From contig CM029122.1 in the NCBI GenBank assembly GCA_016859345.1, positions 3,353,001 through 3,417,000 on the forward strand: a stretch of 64,000 bases of DNA, in the 5' to 3' direction. How positions within the stretch are numbered: the stretch's first letter is position 1; each line of letters begins with the position of its first letter. Position numbers and translations under genes: made by a program. Below are positions 1 through 9,810 of this stretch, piece by piece. The DNA comes from Istiophorus platypterus (lineage: Eukaryota > Chordata > Actinopteri > Istiophoriformes > Istiophoridae). The notes beneath the pieces were generated by a model that searched no databases, was not told the origin of the DNA, and worked only from the letters and a program-made list of their open reading frames with translations.

Positions 1-894
1 GGACTGGCAGTCGGACATGCGGAAGCGCTCCATGATGTTGTCGCAGTCGTCCAGCAGCTCATGACTCTGGCCCTGGAAGTTCTCCCTCTCGTAGATCCTC
101 ATCCTGAAGGATCCCCTGTGCTGTGGATGCAAAAGGGCGAAGGAGCAAGACTCAGCAGGGGGCAAGGACAAAAAACCACAAACCTGTTCGTCACGTAATG
201 CATCAAGGCGAGAGCTGTGGTTTGCCATGTTATTTTTTGTCTTTCTCACCAGAGCTTTACTTTCAAACCCACACATAAAGGAAACCGGCGCCTGTTTTTA
301 TAATCCTCACTTAGTATTTTACCATTTAGTCGTCAAAAAATGACCCGAATCTGGTTTCGCTGCTATGACTATCTCTTTCAAAAACCTTTGATATACCTGA
401 GGAATCAAACGGCAGGAGCGGATAGAGTCGCTCATGCCGAGAGACAGGTAGTCGGAGTACTCGCCCCTCCTCAGGAAGAACTGGTTCCCCATGAAGTTGG
501 GGCGGTCGTAGACCATGAAGCAGCCGCTCTCCACCCGGCAGGACTGGCACCTGCTCAGGTAGGAGGTCATGTCGGAGCAGTCGCTCACGCACTCATAGGA
601 GCGACCCTGGAAGTTCCTCTCCTCGAAGAAGATGATCTGCAGGGAAGAGACAATGAAAAACAAGAGGGAAGAGAAAGAGAATTAACACTTTTGTACAAAC
701 CGGTTCGTGGGGGGGTCTAAACTTGTCAAATATTTAAATGCGATTTTATTTAACGCTTGTGATTGTTTCTTGCTCCTTCATTTTTATTTTTATTCAGCTT
801 TCTTTCCCCTTGTTGACATCGTGTGTCTGCCGTTTTCTCCCTAAACTGAAAAAAGTGCTTGTTTTCCAGTCCATTCTCCACATACTTTGCCCAT
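1..894 (-). CDS. crygm: gammaM-type crystallin gene, 3' part cut by window edge
   Basis: Structural lens protein of the beta/gamma-crystallin fold. Three exons are visible on the minus strand: 894-886 (Met-Gly-Lys, donor GTATG), 636-397 (80 codons, acceptor TGCAG, donor CAG|GTATAT) and 120-1 (40 codons, acceptor CCACAG, truncated by the window). All junctions are phase 0. Exon 2 is one complete domain with two Greek keys (FFEERNFQG and VYDRPNFMGNQF motifs); exon 3 opens with HRGSFRMRIYEREN, the usual start of the second gammaM domain. The 123 visible residues contain eight methionines and no tryptophan, the hallmark of aquatic gammaM crystallins and the clearest difference from the three genes on the other strand. 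Introns are 249 and 276 bases. About 50 C-terminal residues lie outside the window. The family call is very secure; which gammaM paralogue it is cannot be told. Confidence 0.93.
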
Positions 895-949
895 GTTTGA
901 TGATCTGTGTTTGTGGGAATCTGTCCAACAACCTGTGGCTGCCAGGCGG

Positions 950-957
950 CTTTTATA
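950..957 (-). promoter_or_regulatory. TATA box of the gammaM crystallin gene
   Basis: TATAAAAG on the minus strand, 56 bases upstream of the ATG at 894. Initiation about 25-30 bases downstream would give a leader of roughly 30 nt, typical of gamma-crystallin genes. Further upstream, at 1003-1020, the imperfect inverted repeat GCTGatgaataagCAGC resembles two Maf half-sites; that reading is tentative. Confidence 0.8.
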
Positions 958-1208
958 CTTTATACGCGCCCTAACAGGGTTTTGTCATTCAAATTATCTG
1001 GAAGCTGATGAATAAGCAGCTCTTGCGATCGCTGTTAATTTCATTTGCGCCATCGTGATCCAGAACAAAAAAAAAAGAAAAAAGAAAAAAGGGGGGGGGG
1101 GGAATGGGTGGAAGACACAAGGTGGGAGAGGAGGGGTGGGGGGGGGGGGGCATGGTTTTGTGTTTTGTTCTTTTTACATTTCTCAGACCCGGCGGAAGGA
1201 CAGAGGGT

Positions 1209-1256
1209 CTGACCCGATCCGTTCTGACCCGATCCGGTTCTGACCCGATCCAGTTC
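1209..1256. repeat. Short tandem repeat, three units of about 15-16 bp
   Basis: The unit CTGACCCGATCC plus GTT/GGTT/AGTT occurs three times in a row. It is non-coding. Confidence 0.75.
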
Positions 1257-1507
1257 AGACCGTGGATGTGTAGTGGGCAGACGCAAAAACGGCGCCACGT
1301 CCGCATTGTAACAGTTACTCCACATCTTCAGAGTTGTATGTGTGGGAACCTGGGGAGAAAAATTAAAAAGCAAAAATGAAAAAAGTAAAATGTGACGCTG
1401 GAATAAAATCAAGCCCGGCTCATCGGCCTGTTTAAAGAAACGGGGGTATTTTTGTACACAGCTTATTTTTTTTCTTTTTTATTACTGATCCCTTAATAGG
1501 AACTCTA

Positions 1508-1532
1508 GAAGAAGAAGAAGAAGAAGAAGAAG
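1508..1532. repeat. (GAA)n microsatellite
   Basis: About eight perfect GAA triplets, intergenic between the gammaM gene and the first gammaS-like gene. Confidence 0.9.
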
Positions 1533-4011
1533 CCTCTTAATGCCAAGGAACATAATTTTTCATTGTAGTGATGTGTGTTCGTTTGTTTTTTTGAAGTGCA
1601 AGTAGGTCTGGGAACTGTGGCGGCTAAATACATCAAGCTGACAAATCCTTGGCTTGGTGTTTCCACAGAGATTATCGCTGCAGACGTGCCGCTCAGCCAG
1701 AAGTCTAGAGCTGCAACCACCAGGGATATTTATCCTTGACTGACCCGCCGTGGGTTTTCTTGAGTCATCGATATGTTTCGAGAAATGTGTGAAATGTCAG
1801 AAATTAAATATTTTTTAAAAATGTCCAAAAAATGCCCATCACAGCTCCTCCTGGACCTTGAGTCCTCATATGTCTTTTTATGTCTGATCAACATCCCGAA
1901 ATCCCCCAAAATATTCAGCTTCCGATGATACAAACAGAAAGGAAAACATAAAATCATTACACTTCATCACGTTTACATTTTTGGCATTTAGGTTCAAAAA
2001 TTATCCCAATAACTGGCCCCTTGTCAAAATACTCACTGATTATTTTTCTGCCAATCGAGTGATCAATAAATCGAGTGATAGTGTCAACTCTAGAAAAGTC
2101 ATTCCCTATGTTTCCTTTCACCCCCCTCGAAAAAAGGGGAAAATTCCACCTGTTCCTTCGCCCGAAATTTGCAACGATGCGGAAAAGGTCGTGACCTTTG
2201 TTGCAACGCCCCCCCCCCCGGATAATTTGACTTGTCATAGTGGGAAAAGCACAGCTGTTACTAATAACAATGGCGGCGGATCCGCTCTATTCAAGGGTCC
2301 CAGTAAGCCGTGACGCTGCGGCAGTGAACCGGCGCGAACAATGACCAGGGCCCTGAAGCCGAAGCAGCTCAAAGGAATCCGGCCATCATGGCTTTTATTG
2401 TTCCCACCTGTGCTTTTTTCCCCCCGTCGTGACGTCAACATATCTTCCCTGAAAAAGACGAGTCGGCCCTCGCGCCGCACGTCTTAGCGTGGTGCGAGCA
2501 GGCGCCCCCCCGCACCGCTACCCCCCCGAGCTCGGCCCGAAGGAACTCAGCATGAGGTCAGTCTGTGCTGTTTCTTTTTCCTATGGGTTAGCGCCAGCAG
2601 TGATAACGCCGCGCTGTGTGTCGCATCGGTCTTGGCCACCCCGCGCCGTTGTTTCAGCTCAGAAGTTAATCACCTGTTTGATTCAAAAGAAAGAGCGAAG
2701 GTCTCGAATCAAATAGAACCGAAATGAACCAAATCTTAACTCGTTTTAGCTGATGTTGTGGGTTTTCGGCTGTGAAATTTGAATTTAGCTGTCATGGGCA
2801 CCATAAAACTGTCCCTGCTTTTTGAATTTTCTGATGAGAGTGTAGCGAGTACTTTTTGTGTGATATGTTTTGGTAATTAATCACTATTTTTGATAAAAAA
2901 TACAAAATGTTTAGAATGTAAATCTCTGAAAAAATGATCAGTGACGCAAGAAAAATCTGGATACAAATCAAGTTAATTGATTTAGTTGATTTCCTTTTGA
3001 GGCTCGTTTTTTTTTTTTTGCATTGACTCCCATTCATTAATTGCACACAGGAGCCTCAAGCTGCCGGGTTTAAAATGAACGGTCCAGGCTGGAGCTGCAG
3101 GGCTCAGCCCTTCATATCGGGACCTCCTCCGAAACACGTTTTTCTTTTCCCCAGCGTCAACAGAGCACGAGTCCATAAAAAACAGGAAAAGATAAAACCC
3201 CTCCAGCTTTACAGATAAAGCTTCCTCAACGTGGGTGCCACAAACGACCTTCAACCTGGCTGCGCCGCCACCTCACGAGGCCGTCACCATCGGTGCCGGT
3301 TGTACCCGTGCTTTGTCGTCTGCGAGTTCACCCCCGAGGAGGCGACGCCTCACCTGGATTCAGGACTCGTGCTTAAAAAAAAGACAACACAAGAAAAAAA
3401 AATCCCTGGATTTTCAGTTTAAATTGTCTTTCATCTCCTTTTATTTCTGTTCGGATCTTTAATGCAGCGAAAGGTCATGCAGGATTTCACTGAACAATGG
3501 AAACAGACTTTACAGGTTTTAATTCTTTTTGTCTGTGAGGTTACAGAGAAATAATTAATATTTCATTAGAGTCTCCCTCCTCAGCAACTTTTCCTTGAAT
3601 TTCCCCCTAAAGCAGCAGGCTGGTGCACTGCAAACAAGAACAGGGCACAAAATATGAAATGATCATAACATAACAGCAGAGCTCCACAGGGTTAATGCCA
3701 CCAGACATTGTCCAGGAGTAAAAGACCTGCATTGTCCTCTGCTCTGACGGTGTTGATTGGTGAAACACTGTTTTGAATAAAAATAGAAAAAATTAGGACA
3801 GTTTGTCAAACAATTTCCTGTCCCACAAAAAAAAGAACTGCATAAAAAAAGAGCTAAAAAACAAACAAACAAACAAACAAACCAAATAACCCTCTCACAG
3901 GGCAGAGCTCAGTGGAAACAATGCACACAATTATCATTAAGTGGGGCTGTTGGCTTCTATGAGTTTTGCATCTCAGTTTTGGCACTTCTTTGATATGAGG
4001 CCATCACATGT

Positions 4012-4061
4012 GGACAAAGGGGAAATCAAACTTGTCCAAACCATTTTGCTGATATGCAAAT
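4012..4061 (+). promoter_or_regulatory. Candidate lens enhancer sites upstream of gammaS-like gene 1
   Basis: GGACAAAGG (4,012-4,020) fits a Sox HMG-box site on the reverse strand (CCTTTGTCC). TGCTGA (4,047-4,052) is a Maf-response half-site and overlaps the approach to ATGCAAAT (4,054-4,061), a POU octamer. Sox and large-Maf proteins are known activators of gamma-crystallin genes. The cluster lies 55-105 bases before the TATA box. Binding is inferred from motif match only. Confidence 0.45.
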
Positions 4062-4115
4062 CGACCTAATTTAGATGACAATGGCTTTCCCTCGTCTGCA
4101 CATTCTGCATTTCGA

Positions 4116-4121
4116 TATAAA
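4116..4121 (+). promoter_or_regulatory. TATA box of gammaS-like gene 1
   Basis: TATAAA 53 bases before the ATG at 4,169, the same spacing as in the other crystallin genes here (50-60 bases), except the third gammaS-like gene. Confidence 0.85.
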
Positions 4122-4168
4122 CCACAACACAGCTGCAGCTGGGCGGGAGGCAAGCAACACCATTGACA

Positions 4169-5471
4169 ATGGGGAAGGTAAGGAGGCAGTGACACCGACG
4201 CCTTCCTCGGGGGGTTTTTTTCCCCTTGCCCGGCTGCCGGCCGAGGGTTGCGGTGCATGCCAGCGCTCCTTCCTCCTGCTTTCTGTTCATTTCTGCCATT
4301 GCCGCGCTGCTGCGTTGCAGTGTTGAGCCGATGGTTTACCTCTGTTCTCCTCCTGTTTTCTCTCCTCCGTCCAGATTGTGTTTTACGAGGACAAGAACTT
4401 CCAGGGCCGCAGCTATGAGTGCAGCGCCGACTGCCCGGACCTGCGCTCCTACTTCAACCACTGCAACTCCATCAAGGTGGAGAGCGGCTGCTGGGTGCTG
4501 TACGAGCTCCCCAACTACACCGGCTACCAGTACGTCCTGAGCCCCGGCGAGTACCCCGACCACCAGCAGTGGATGGGATTCAACGACAGCATCAAGTCGT
4601 GTCGCTGCATCAAAAACGTAAGCTCGACGACCGGTGGGCGCTTCTTACAACACAGCCATGGGTCACAAAGCTCTGAAAGTCGTCATTTAGCATCCATTGT
4701 CCCGTCTCTGTGACGACAATGTTGTGAATGCACTGGGGGTCACTTACTTACTTCGACGAGCTCCAGAAAAAGGTAAAACGCGAAAAAGCGCAGTCGAAAC
4801 CGGGCGGAAAAGATTGCACGGCTCGGAGGGATACGGCGTCATTTTTGAGTGTTTCTGGGTTAATTTGGCGCAGGAGAGAGTTCGGCTCCAGTGAAATACC
4901 ACAGAGTGCACCGACCAAGCGGTAATCAGTCAAAGGCCAACAGACAAAAAGGAGAGATAAAAGGCTCATGATTTGGCAGCAGGCTGCTTTATGTCCATGC
5001 CCATGCACATCAATTATTGAAGGAAACTAGGAAAACAGCCAAGAAGCCCATTTGCAGATGTGAGCTCAAAGCAAATGTGGCATTAAAAAAAATAAAAAAT
5101 AGGTCAAACGATTCAGATGCAAATATCAGCGTGATTTCATCAAGTTTAATTCTCCAATGCAAATTTTTTTTCTTTCTTCTTCTTCTTTCTTCCAGGTGTA
5201 TGGAAAGTCCTGGAAGATCAGGTTCTACGACAAGCAGGATTTCGGAGGCCAGGCGGCGGAGTGCGTGGAAGACTGCCCGTCGATCTACGAGGCCTTCAAG
5301 TTCCGGGAGTTCTACTCCTGCGTGGTGATGGACGGCGCGTGGGTTCTCTACGAGCAGCCCAACTACCACGGGCACCAGTACTTCCTGGAGCGCGGCGAGT
5401 ACCCCTGCTACACGGACTGGGGCGCCACCTCGCCTGCTGTGGGATCCTTCCGCATGATCAAAGAGTTCTAG
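4169..5471 (+). CDS. crygs: gammaS-like crystallin 1 (three exons, 175 aa)
   Basis: Complete lens gamma-crystallin. Exons: 4,169-4,177 (MGK, donor GTAAGG), 4,375-4,617 (81 codons, acceptor TCCAG, donor AAC|GTAAGC) and 5,196-5,471 (91 codons plus TAG, acceptor TTCCAG), all phase 0; introns are 197 and 578 bases. Domain 1 carries the Greek keys FYEDKNFQG and LYELPNYTGYQY; domain 2 has FYDKQDFGG and LYEQPNYHGHQY. Five tryptophans are present, two in the N domain and three in the C domain, unlike gammaM. The ending DWGATSPAVGSFRMI resembles the C-terminus of mammalian gammaS. The start was fixed by the micro-exon that sits between a TATA box and a good donor. First of three same-strand copies. 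Exons are strongly GC-rich at third positions. gammaS rather than another gamma class is inferred from these motifs and the nearby dgkg gene. Confidence 0.92.
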
Positions 5472-5540
5472 AGCAGCAACGGCCACACAGGGTTCTGCGA
5501 CCCCCTTGAAGAGTTTCACATCAACGCTTGGTCCGCCAAA

Positions 5541-5631
5541 ACCCTAGAATTCTAAGGGTGGGTCCCGAAACCCCTCCGGGGTCCCCGAGCCCTTCGGGCA
5601 GCCGAAAACGCCGCCGAAGTTCCCCAGGGAA
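5541..5631 (+). other. Series of small perfect hairpins in the 3' UTR of gammaS-like gene 1
   Basis: Within about 90 bases after the stop codon lie ACCCTAGAATTCTAAGGGT (5,541-5,559, a palindrome with one bulge), CCCCTCCGGGG (5,571-5,581), GCCCTTCGGGC (5,589-5,599) and TTCCCCAGGGAA (5,620-5,631). The GC-rich stretch continues to about 5,710. No function is known to me. Confidence 0.6.
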
Positions 5632-5778
5632 CCCGAGGGAGTTTTAGAGCCCCTCGAGAAGTTCAGAGTTCCGGGAGGCGACCAACGACGGAGAACCCTT
5701 CGGTCTCCCACCCTGCTTTTTTTTTCCATTTGGACACTTGTCCCTCCCCCCCAGAACCCTGAGTGTTGCATTCAAATC

Positions 5779-5784
5779 AATAAA
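5779..5784 (+). terminator. Polyadenylation signal of gammaS-like gene 1
   Basis: AATAAA about 310 bases after the stop, followed by a TG-rich stretch (tgtctgtctgtg) that fits a downstream element. Confidence 0.8.
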
Positions 5785-5804
5785 AGCATTTCTCACTCAT
5801 AACA

Positions 5805-7190
5805 ATGTCTGTCTGTGTTTACTTTCCTCGTTTATCTCGTGTTCACCGGTAGAAGCCATTAAACACAGTTCACACAGTTCTAACCCTCAAGCCTTCACAG
5901 GCACCGGCGAGACGTAATAAGACACTTTACAATAGAATCTGTAAAAATCTGACTAGTGCCAGGTAACTGATAACTTTCATGAACAAAATGGTTAAGATAA
6001 AACGTTTTAACATTTAAATATCACCAGTTATGGAGCCACAAAGATGCCCGAACACATCTTTGGGCTGTGGGACGAACGTAGCCTTTGAACTTTCACAATT
6101 TCCATCCAAAAAAACCCCAAAAACATGTCAGTGTTTAAAGTTATTAGAATGTACATGCACAACAGAGACTTGTGCCGCTGCATGTCTGATAAACTGTATT
6201 AGTCAAATGTAACTGCTGAAAATTTAATGCGGAATGAAATTAGAGCGAGTTTAGAAATGTTCTTATATGAAAATAGGTGCAAAGTAGAAACATGTAGAGT
6301 GTGTTAGATATACTGTTTATGCTTAGCTGCTCATCATATGTGATTTGATGTGGTATCATTGCAGCCTTTGTGCCCTTTTCTATATCACAGCAAATCACAC
6401 TCCCCTGTGGTTTGCACTGTGCTGCCAGAGGTTGGACGGCCGTTCAGACCGAAGTAAGTTCGGACTGATGTTTAACACTGCAACAATTCCAGCAATTATT
6501 CAATGATGCGTCACTACAGATTTGCCCCGGAAGGGTCGAAAACTTGCAGTATACAATGGGATTAGATGAAGAAGAAGAGGAGGAAGAAGAAGTCAACCCT
6601 AAACTGCCCAAAGAGCTAAATTGTTGCACAGGAGACATTACAGAAAATGGACCGAAGTAAAAGATATCAAGTCGAGTTGTGACACGATCCAAGAACTTAA
6701 AAATACCTGCATCACATTTACACCATTGTTTTGTGGTTCTTTTTTTTTTTATTATAATTAACCAATAAAGTTAAAGAAATCCAGTAAAACTGGAAATAAA
6801 TGACAAAAGTGAATCCAGTTAAGGGGCAACTCTGTTGTTTGTCCTTAGATGTATTTATGTTACTGCTGTCATCAGTTTTCAGTTTAATGTTTTTTGTTAA
6901 TAAATAATGAATTTAATGTTAAATTTGAAGAATTATGAGTTATTCTAAGGGGGCATATTAATTTAATGTAGAGGCAGTGCTCTAAAGGACACATAAGAAC
7001 CGCTATGGTATAGATGATGCTATAAAACTTCACCTGAACAACACCTTTCCCTTGTAAAACGCCGCTCGAAGTGCGTGGCTCACACAGAAGCTTTACATAA
7101 AACCCAAATAAACAAAGGCCGTTTACCGCAACGGTTCGGGGCAGTTTGGATTGAGCAGCGGCCGAGGCTTCAATACTTGGCACCGCTCAA
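5805..7190. other. Intergenic region between gammaS-like genes 1 and 2
   Basis: No exon recognised. A GAA/GAG-rich run sits at 6,566-6,592. The stretch 6,430-6,700 has the look of an interspersed repeat but I cannot name it. Confidence 0.6.
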
Positions 7191-7193
7191 CGA

Positions 7194-7235
7194 CCATTGT
7201 GCGCGCAAAAGGCAATTCAGTCAGAAAGAACAATG
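7194..7235 (+). promoter_or_regulatory. Sox-like inverted pair upstream of gammaS-like gene 2
   Basis: CCATTGTGC (7,194-7,202), GGCAATT (7,211-7,217) and AACAATG (7,229-7,235). The outer motifs are inverted Sox-type sites. The same three words in the same order, with almost the same overall length, precede the next gene (9,634-9,676). A regulatory role is inferred from this sharing and from known Sox control of lens crystallins. Confidence 0.5.
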
Positions 7236-7320
7236 GGCAGACTCTAGATGAATATTTGAATTGTAATAACTGTTACATGCACTGGCATCCATTGGAATTG
7301 GCAGTATTGTCTCTGCCATG

Positions 7321-7327
7321 TATAAAG
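7321..7327 (+). promoter_or_regulatory. TATA box of gammaS-like gene 2
   Basis: TATAAAG 50 bases before the ATG at 7,371. An inverted CCAAT box (ATTGG) lies at 7,291-7,295. Confidence 0.82.
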
Positions 7328-7370
7328 ACTACTGCGTGGGCCACCGAGTGTAGTATTTTTGGCTGTGATG

Positions 7371-8209
7371 ATGGAGAAGGTGAGAATTTTTCCAGTATTC
7401 TGAATGTGCTCATGTGCTGTAGATGTGGCAGCTGATTTTTTTACCTCTAAGTCTGTGGCGAGAACCACAGACATCGGAGGTCACGTCGATGAGAACTGGA
7501 ACAGGTGCCAACGCAGATGCTCATCGAACCCGCTGTTTATTTATAAGCCTGTATGTTCTCGTTCTTGTGAGTCTTTCCAGATTGTGTTCTTCGAGGACCC
7601 GGACTTCAAGGGAAAGTCCTACGACTGCAAAGGGGACTCGGCCGACCTGCACGGCTACATCCGCCGCTGCAACTCGGTCAAGGTGGAGGGCGGCTGGTGG
7701 GTTCTCTACGAGCGCAACAACTTCATGGGCTACCAGTACATCATCGGCCCCGGGGAGTACAATGACTACCGCCACTGGATGGGCTTCAACGACTGCGTGC
7801 GTTCCTGCAGGATCATCAAGAACGTAAGTCGCCGATAAAAAAACTAAAACAAAACAACGGCCGAGAAAAAGAAATGAACGCGCTGCCAGAGGGCTTCAAA
7901 ACTGAGTGTGACCCCTTTGACTTTGTTGGGTTTCAGGCTAAAGGGCCATGCAAGCTGCAGCTCTTCGACCGGCCGAACTTTGACGGCCACTCCCTGGAGC
8001 TGATGGAGAACATGAAGTCGGTCCACGAGAAGTGGCTCAGGCACGAGGTCCACTCTTGCAAGGTCCTGGAGGGCTCCTGGGTTTTCTTTGAGCACCCCAA
8101 CTTCTGTGGTCGCCAGTACTTGCTGGAGAAAGGGGAGTACCGGCACTACTTGGAGTGGGGGGCCCTGAGGGCCATGGTGGGCTCCATCAGAAAAATCATA
8201 GAGAAATGA
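7371..8209 (+). CDS. crygs: gammaS-like crystallin 2 (three exons, 174 aa)
   Basis: Complete and very compact lens gamma-crystallin. Exons: 7,371-7,379 (MEK, donor GTGAGA), 7,581-7,823 (81 codons, acceptor TTCCAG, donor AAC|GTAAGT) and 7,937-8,209 (90 codons plus TGA, acceptor TTTCAG), all phase 0; introns are only 201 and 113 bases. Greek keys: FFEDPDFKG and LYERNNFMGYQY in domain 1, LFDRPNFDG and FEHPNFCGRQY in domain 2. SVKVEGG and HSCKVLEG are close to the matching stretches of mammalian gammaS, giving the best gammaS resemblance of the three. Six tryptophans. It is more diverged than its neighbours, for example Glu replaces the usual Gly or Ser at position 2, and the ending is IRKIIEK. 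Splicing and reading frame are intact, so I see no sign of decay. Confidence 0.92.
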
Positions 8210-8249
8210 GATCCAGCGAGTTCCAGCTTCTTGCTATGTCGTTCATCTC

Positions 8250-8255
8250 AATAAA
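8250..8255 (+). terminator. Polyadenylation signal of gammaS-like gene 2
   Basis: AATAAA only 40 bases after the stop codon, giving a very short 3' UTR; a T/G-rich stretch (gcttgttgg) follows. Confidence 0.8.
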
Positions 8256-9099
8256 TCACTTTGATGCTAATGCTTGTTGGAGCCTGTCTAACGTTTAATT
8301 CATGTTTACCTTTGATCATAAAGTTTAAAAAAAGAGATGAATGATAAGATAAATACCACTAATTATTTATTGTGGCAAATATGTGTCACAGTACAGTATT
8401 TATTGTTGCTCGTGAGATCACAGAAGAAACGTACAGAAACTTGTATCTACAAACTGAAAGAAAAATACAACAATAAATAAAAAATAGTTAATAAATTAGA
8501 AACATTGATTTGCTGTTAATTAAGTAAAACTCAGCTAAAAACAACATAGTCTAATGCGATAGTTCTGCAATAATTCATCCTTCATGAAGGTTTCGAAGCT
8601 CAGTTTTTGTGTTAAAACTGTTTCCAACATGTTGATTCAACCGTGTGGTCGTTTTTGAGGCGGCAGTCGTTCTGTATTACATTACATTGGGGGGGAGGGT
8701 CTAATATTTGCTCCATCCTAACTATTATAAATATTACACCTATTACAGAGCGGCAGGGTCGGCTGATGCTTGGAGGCTCTTTCAGGTTCACACGTGATCC
8801 CAGTCTCAGCCACACCCTGTTCATGCCATCATTTGCTCTTTTGCCTGTACACTACATATAACAAGACAAACTTAGTCTTAAATCATGGAATTTAATATGA
8901 TATTAATTTAATATAAAGCAACTGCATCAGGTCTCTCATGCTTTCCTGAGACAGGAATAATATCTCACCTACAACACTTAAACACAATTGCTGGAAATTG
9001 TATTACAGTCATAAATTGGACGTGCGGCACATCTCTTGAAACTAAAACATCCCTTCCACAGCCAGAACCAGGGCAACGCTGGGACATAAACGATTTGTG

Positions 9100-9320
9100 C
9101 ATAGGGCTGCAACTAATGACTATTTTCATTATCAAAAATCTGCATTAATAGATAAGGTCGTAAACCCAAAACTACTCTTTCTTTCATTTTCTTTAAAGCG
9201 AGACAGGAAAAAAAGCAGCAAATCTACACATTTTTGAGAGGCTGCGACTGTCAAATATTTCCTCAACAATGAACCTGTCATCAAAATATGATCGATTGCC
9301 TAATTGATTGAGGGCCTAAC
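9100..9320. repeat. Copy of an inverted-repeat-ended teleost interspersed repeat
   Basis: Begins with AGGGCTGCAACTAATGACTA and ends with ATCGATTGCCTAATTGATTG. This matches, from memory, a very common fish repeat rich in ATTAATCGATTA-type ends, probably a non-autonomous DNA transposon. It lies in the spacer between gammaS-like genes 2 and 3. The exact family was not checked. Confidence 0.6.
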
Positions 9321-9633
9321 CTCGCTCCGCCTGTGCGGCCAGCCGGTTAGCAGTGAGCTGACCGTGCGCCTAGGTGCGGGTGTGGGCAGAGGGTGGAGCG
9401 CGACGGCCTGAATGCACCTGTCGCCCCCAGACACAGACGTCGGAGCCTGCACCGCGGCATGCTATGTGGCCCCAGGCCAGCTCCACCGCCTCGGCCCCGG
9501 TACCAGCTGCAGAGGGGACAGTTTAATTGGATCGATAAATTGTTTCTGGAATCAGGCGTCGACGGATGAAAAAGGTCAGCTGATGCGGCGGTGAATAAAC
9601 ACTGAGCGTCTTTTATAACAATTGCAGCATCAG

Positions 9634-9676
9634 CCATTGTGCAGATATAAATGCTGAGGCAATTAAAATAACAATG
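9634..9676 (+). promoter_or_regulatory. Sox-like inverted pair upstream of gammaS-like gene 3
   Basis: CCATTGTGC (9,634-9,642), GGCAATT (9,658-9,664) and AACAATG (9,670-9,676), the same set as upstream of the preceding gene. A Maf-type half-site TGCTGA (9,652-9,657) lies inside the module here but not in the other copy. The module sits closer to the TATA box (43 bases) than in gene 2 (about 85 bases). Confidence 0.5.
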
Positions 9677-9718
9677 ATGCCACCGGCGGTGCAATTCACC
9701 GTGCCCACGTACACTGTA

Positions 9719-9726
9719 TATATAAA
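9719..9726 (+). promoter_or_regulatory. TATA box of gammaS-like gene 3
   Basis: TATATAAA, 85 bases before the ATG at 9,811, so the leader would be about 60 nt, longer than in the sister genes. Confidence 0.75.
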
Positions 9727-9810
9727 TCTGGACCGGGCCTGTGGGCAATATCGTGTATACGAAAGGTTGGATAAACGAACGCTTATCAAACTCCGGTGTG
9801 AGGCCTAAAC

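Larger units (their letters stand above)
958..4010. other. Intergenic region between the divergent gammaM and gammaS-like genes
   Basis: No exon recognised. It holds poly-G runs (1,090-1,152), a short tandem repeat (1,209-1,256), a GAA run (1,508-1,532), a GC-rich patch near 2,270-2,560 and an AAAC run near 3,862-3,881. As the shared 5' flank of two head-to-head lens genes it is where common control elements would be expected. Confidence 0.7.

Noticed and set aside
5010..5519. 169-codon minus-strand frame across a crystallin exon
   Set aside because: Antisense shadow of the GC3-rich exon 5,196-5,471; the sense frame has clear Greek keys.
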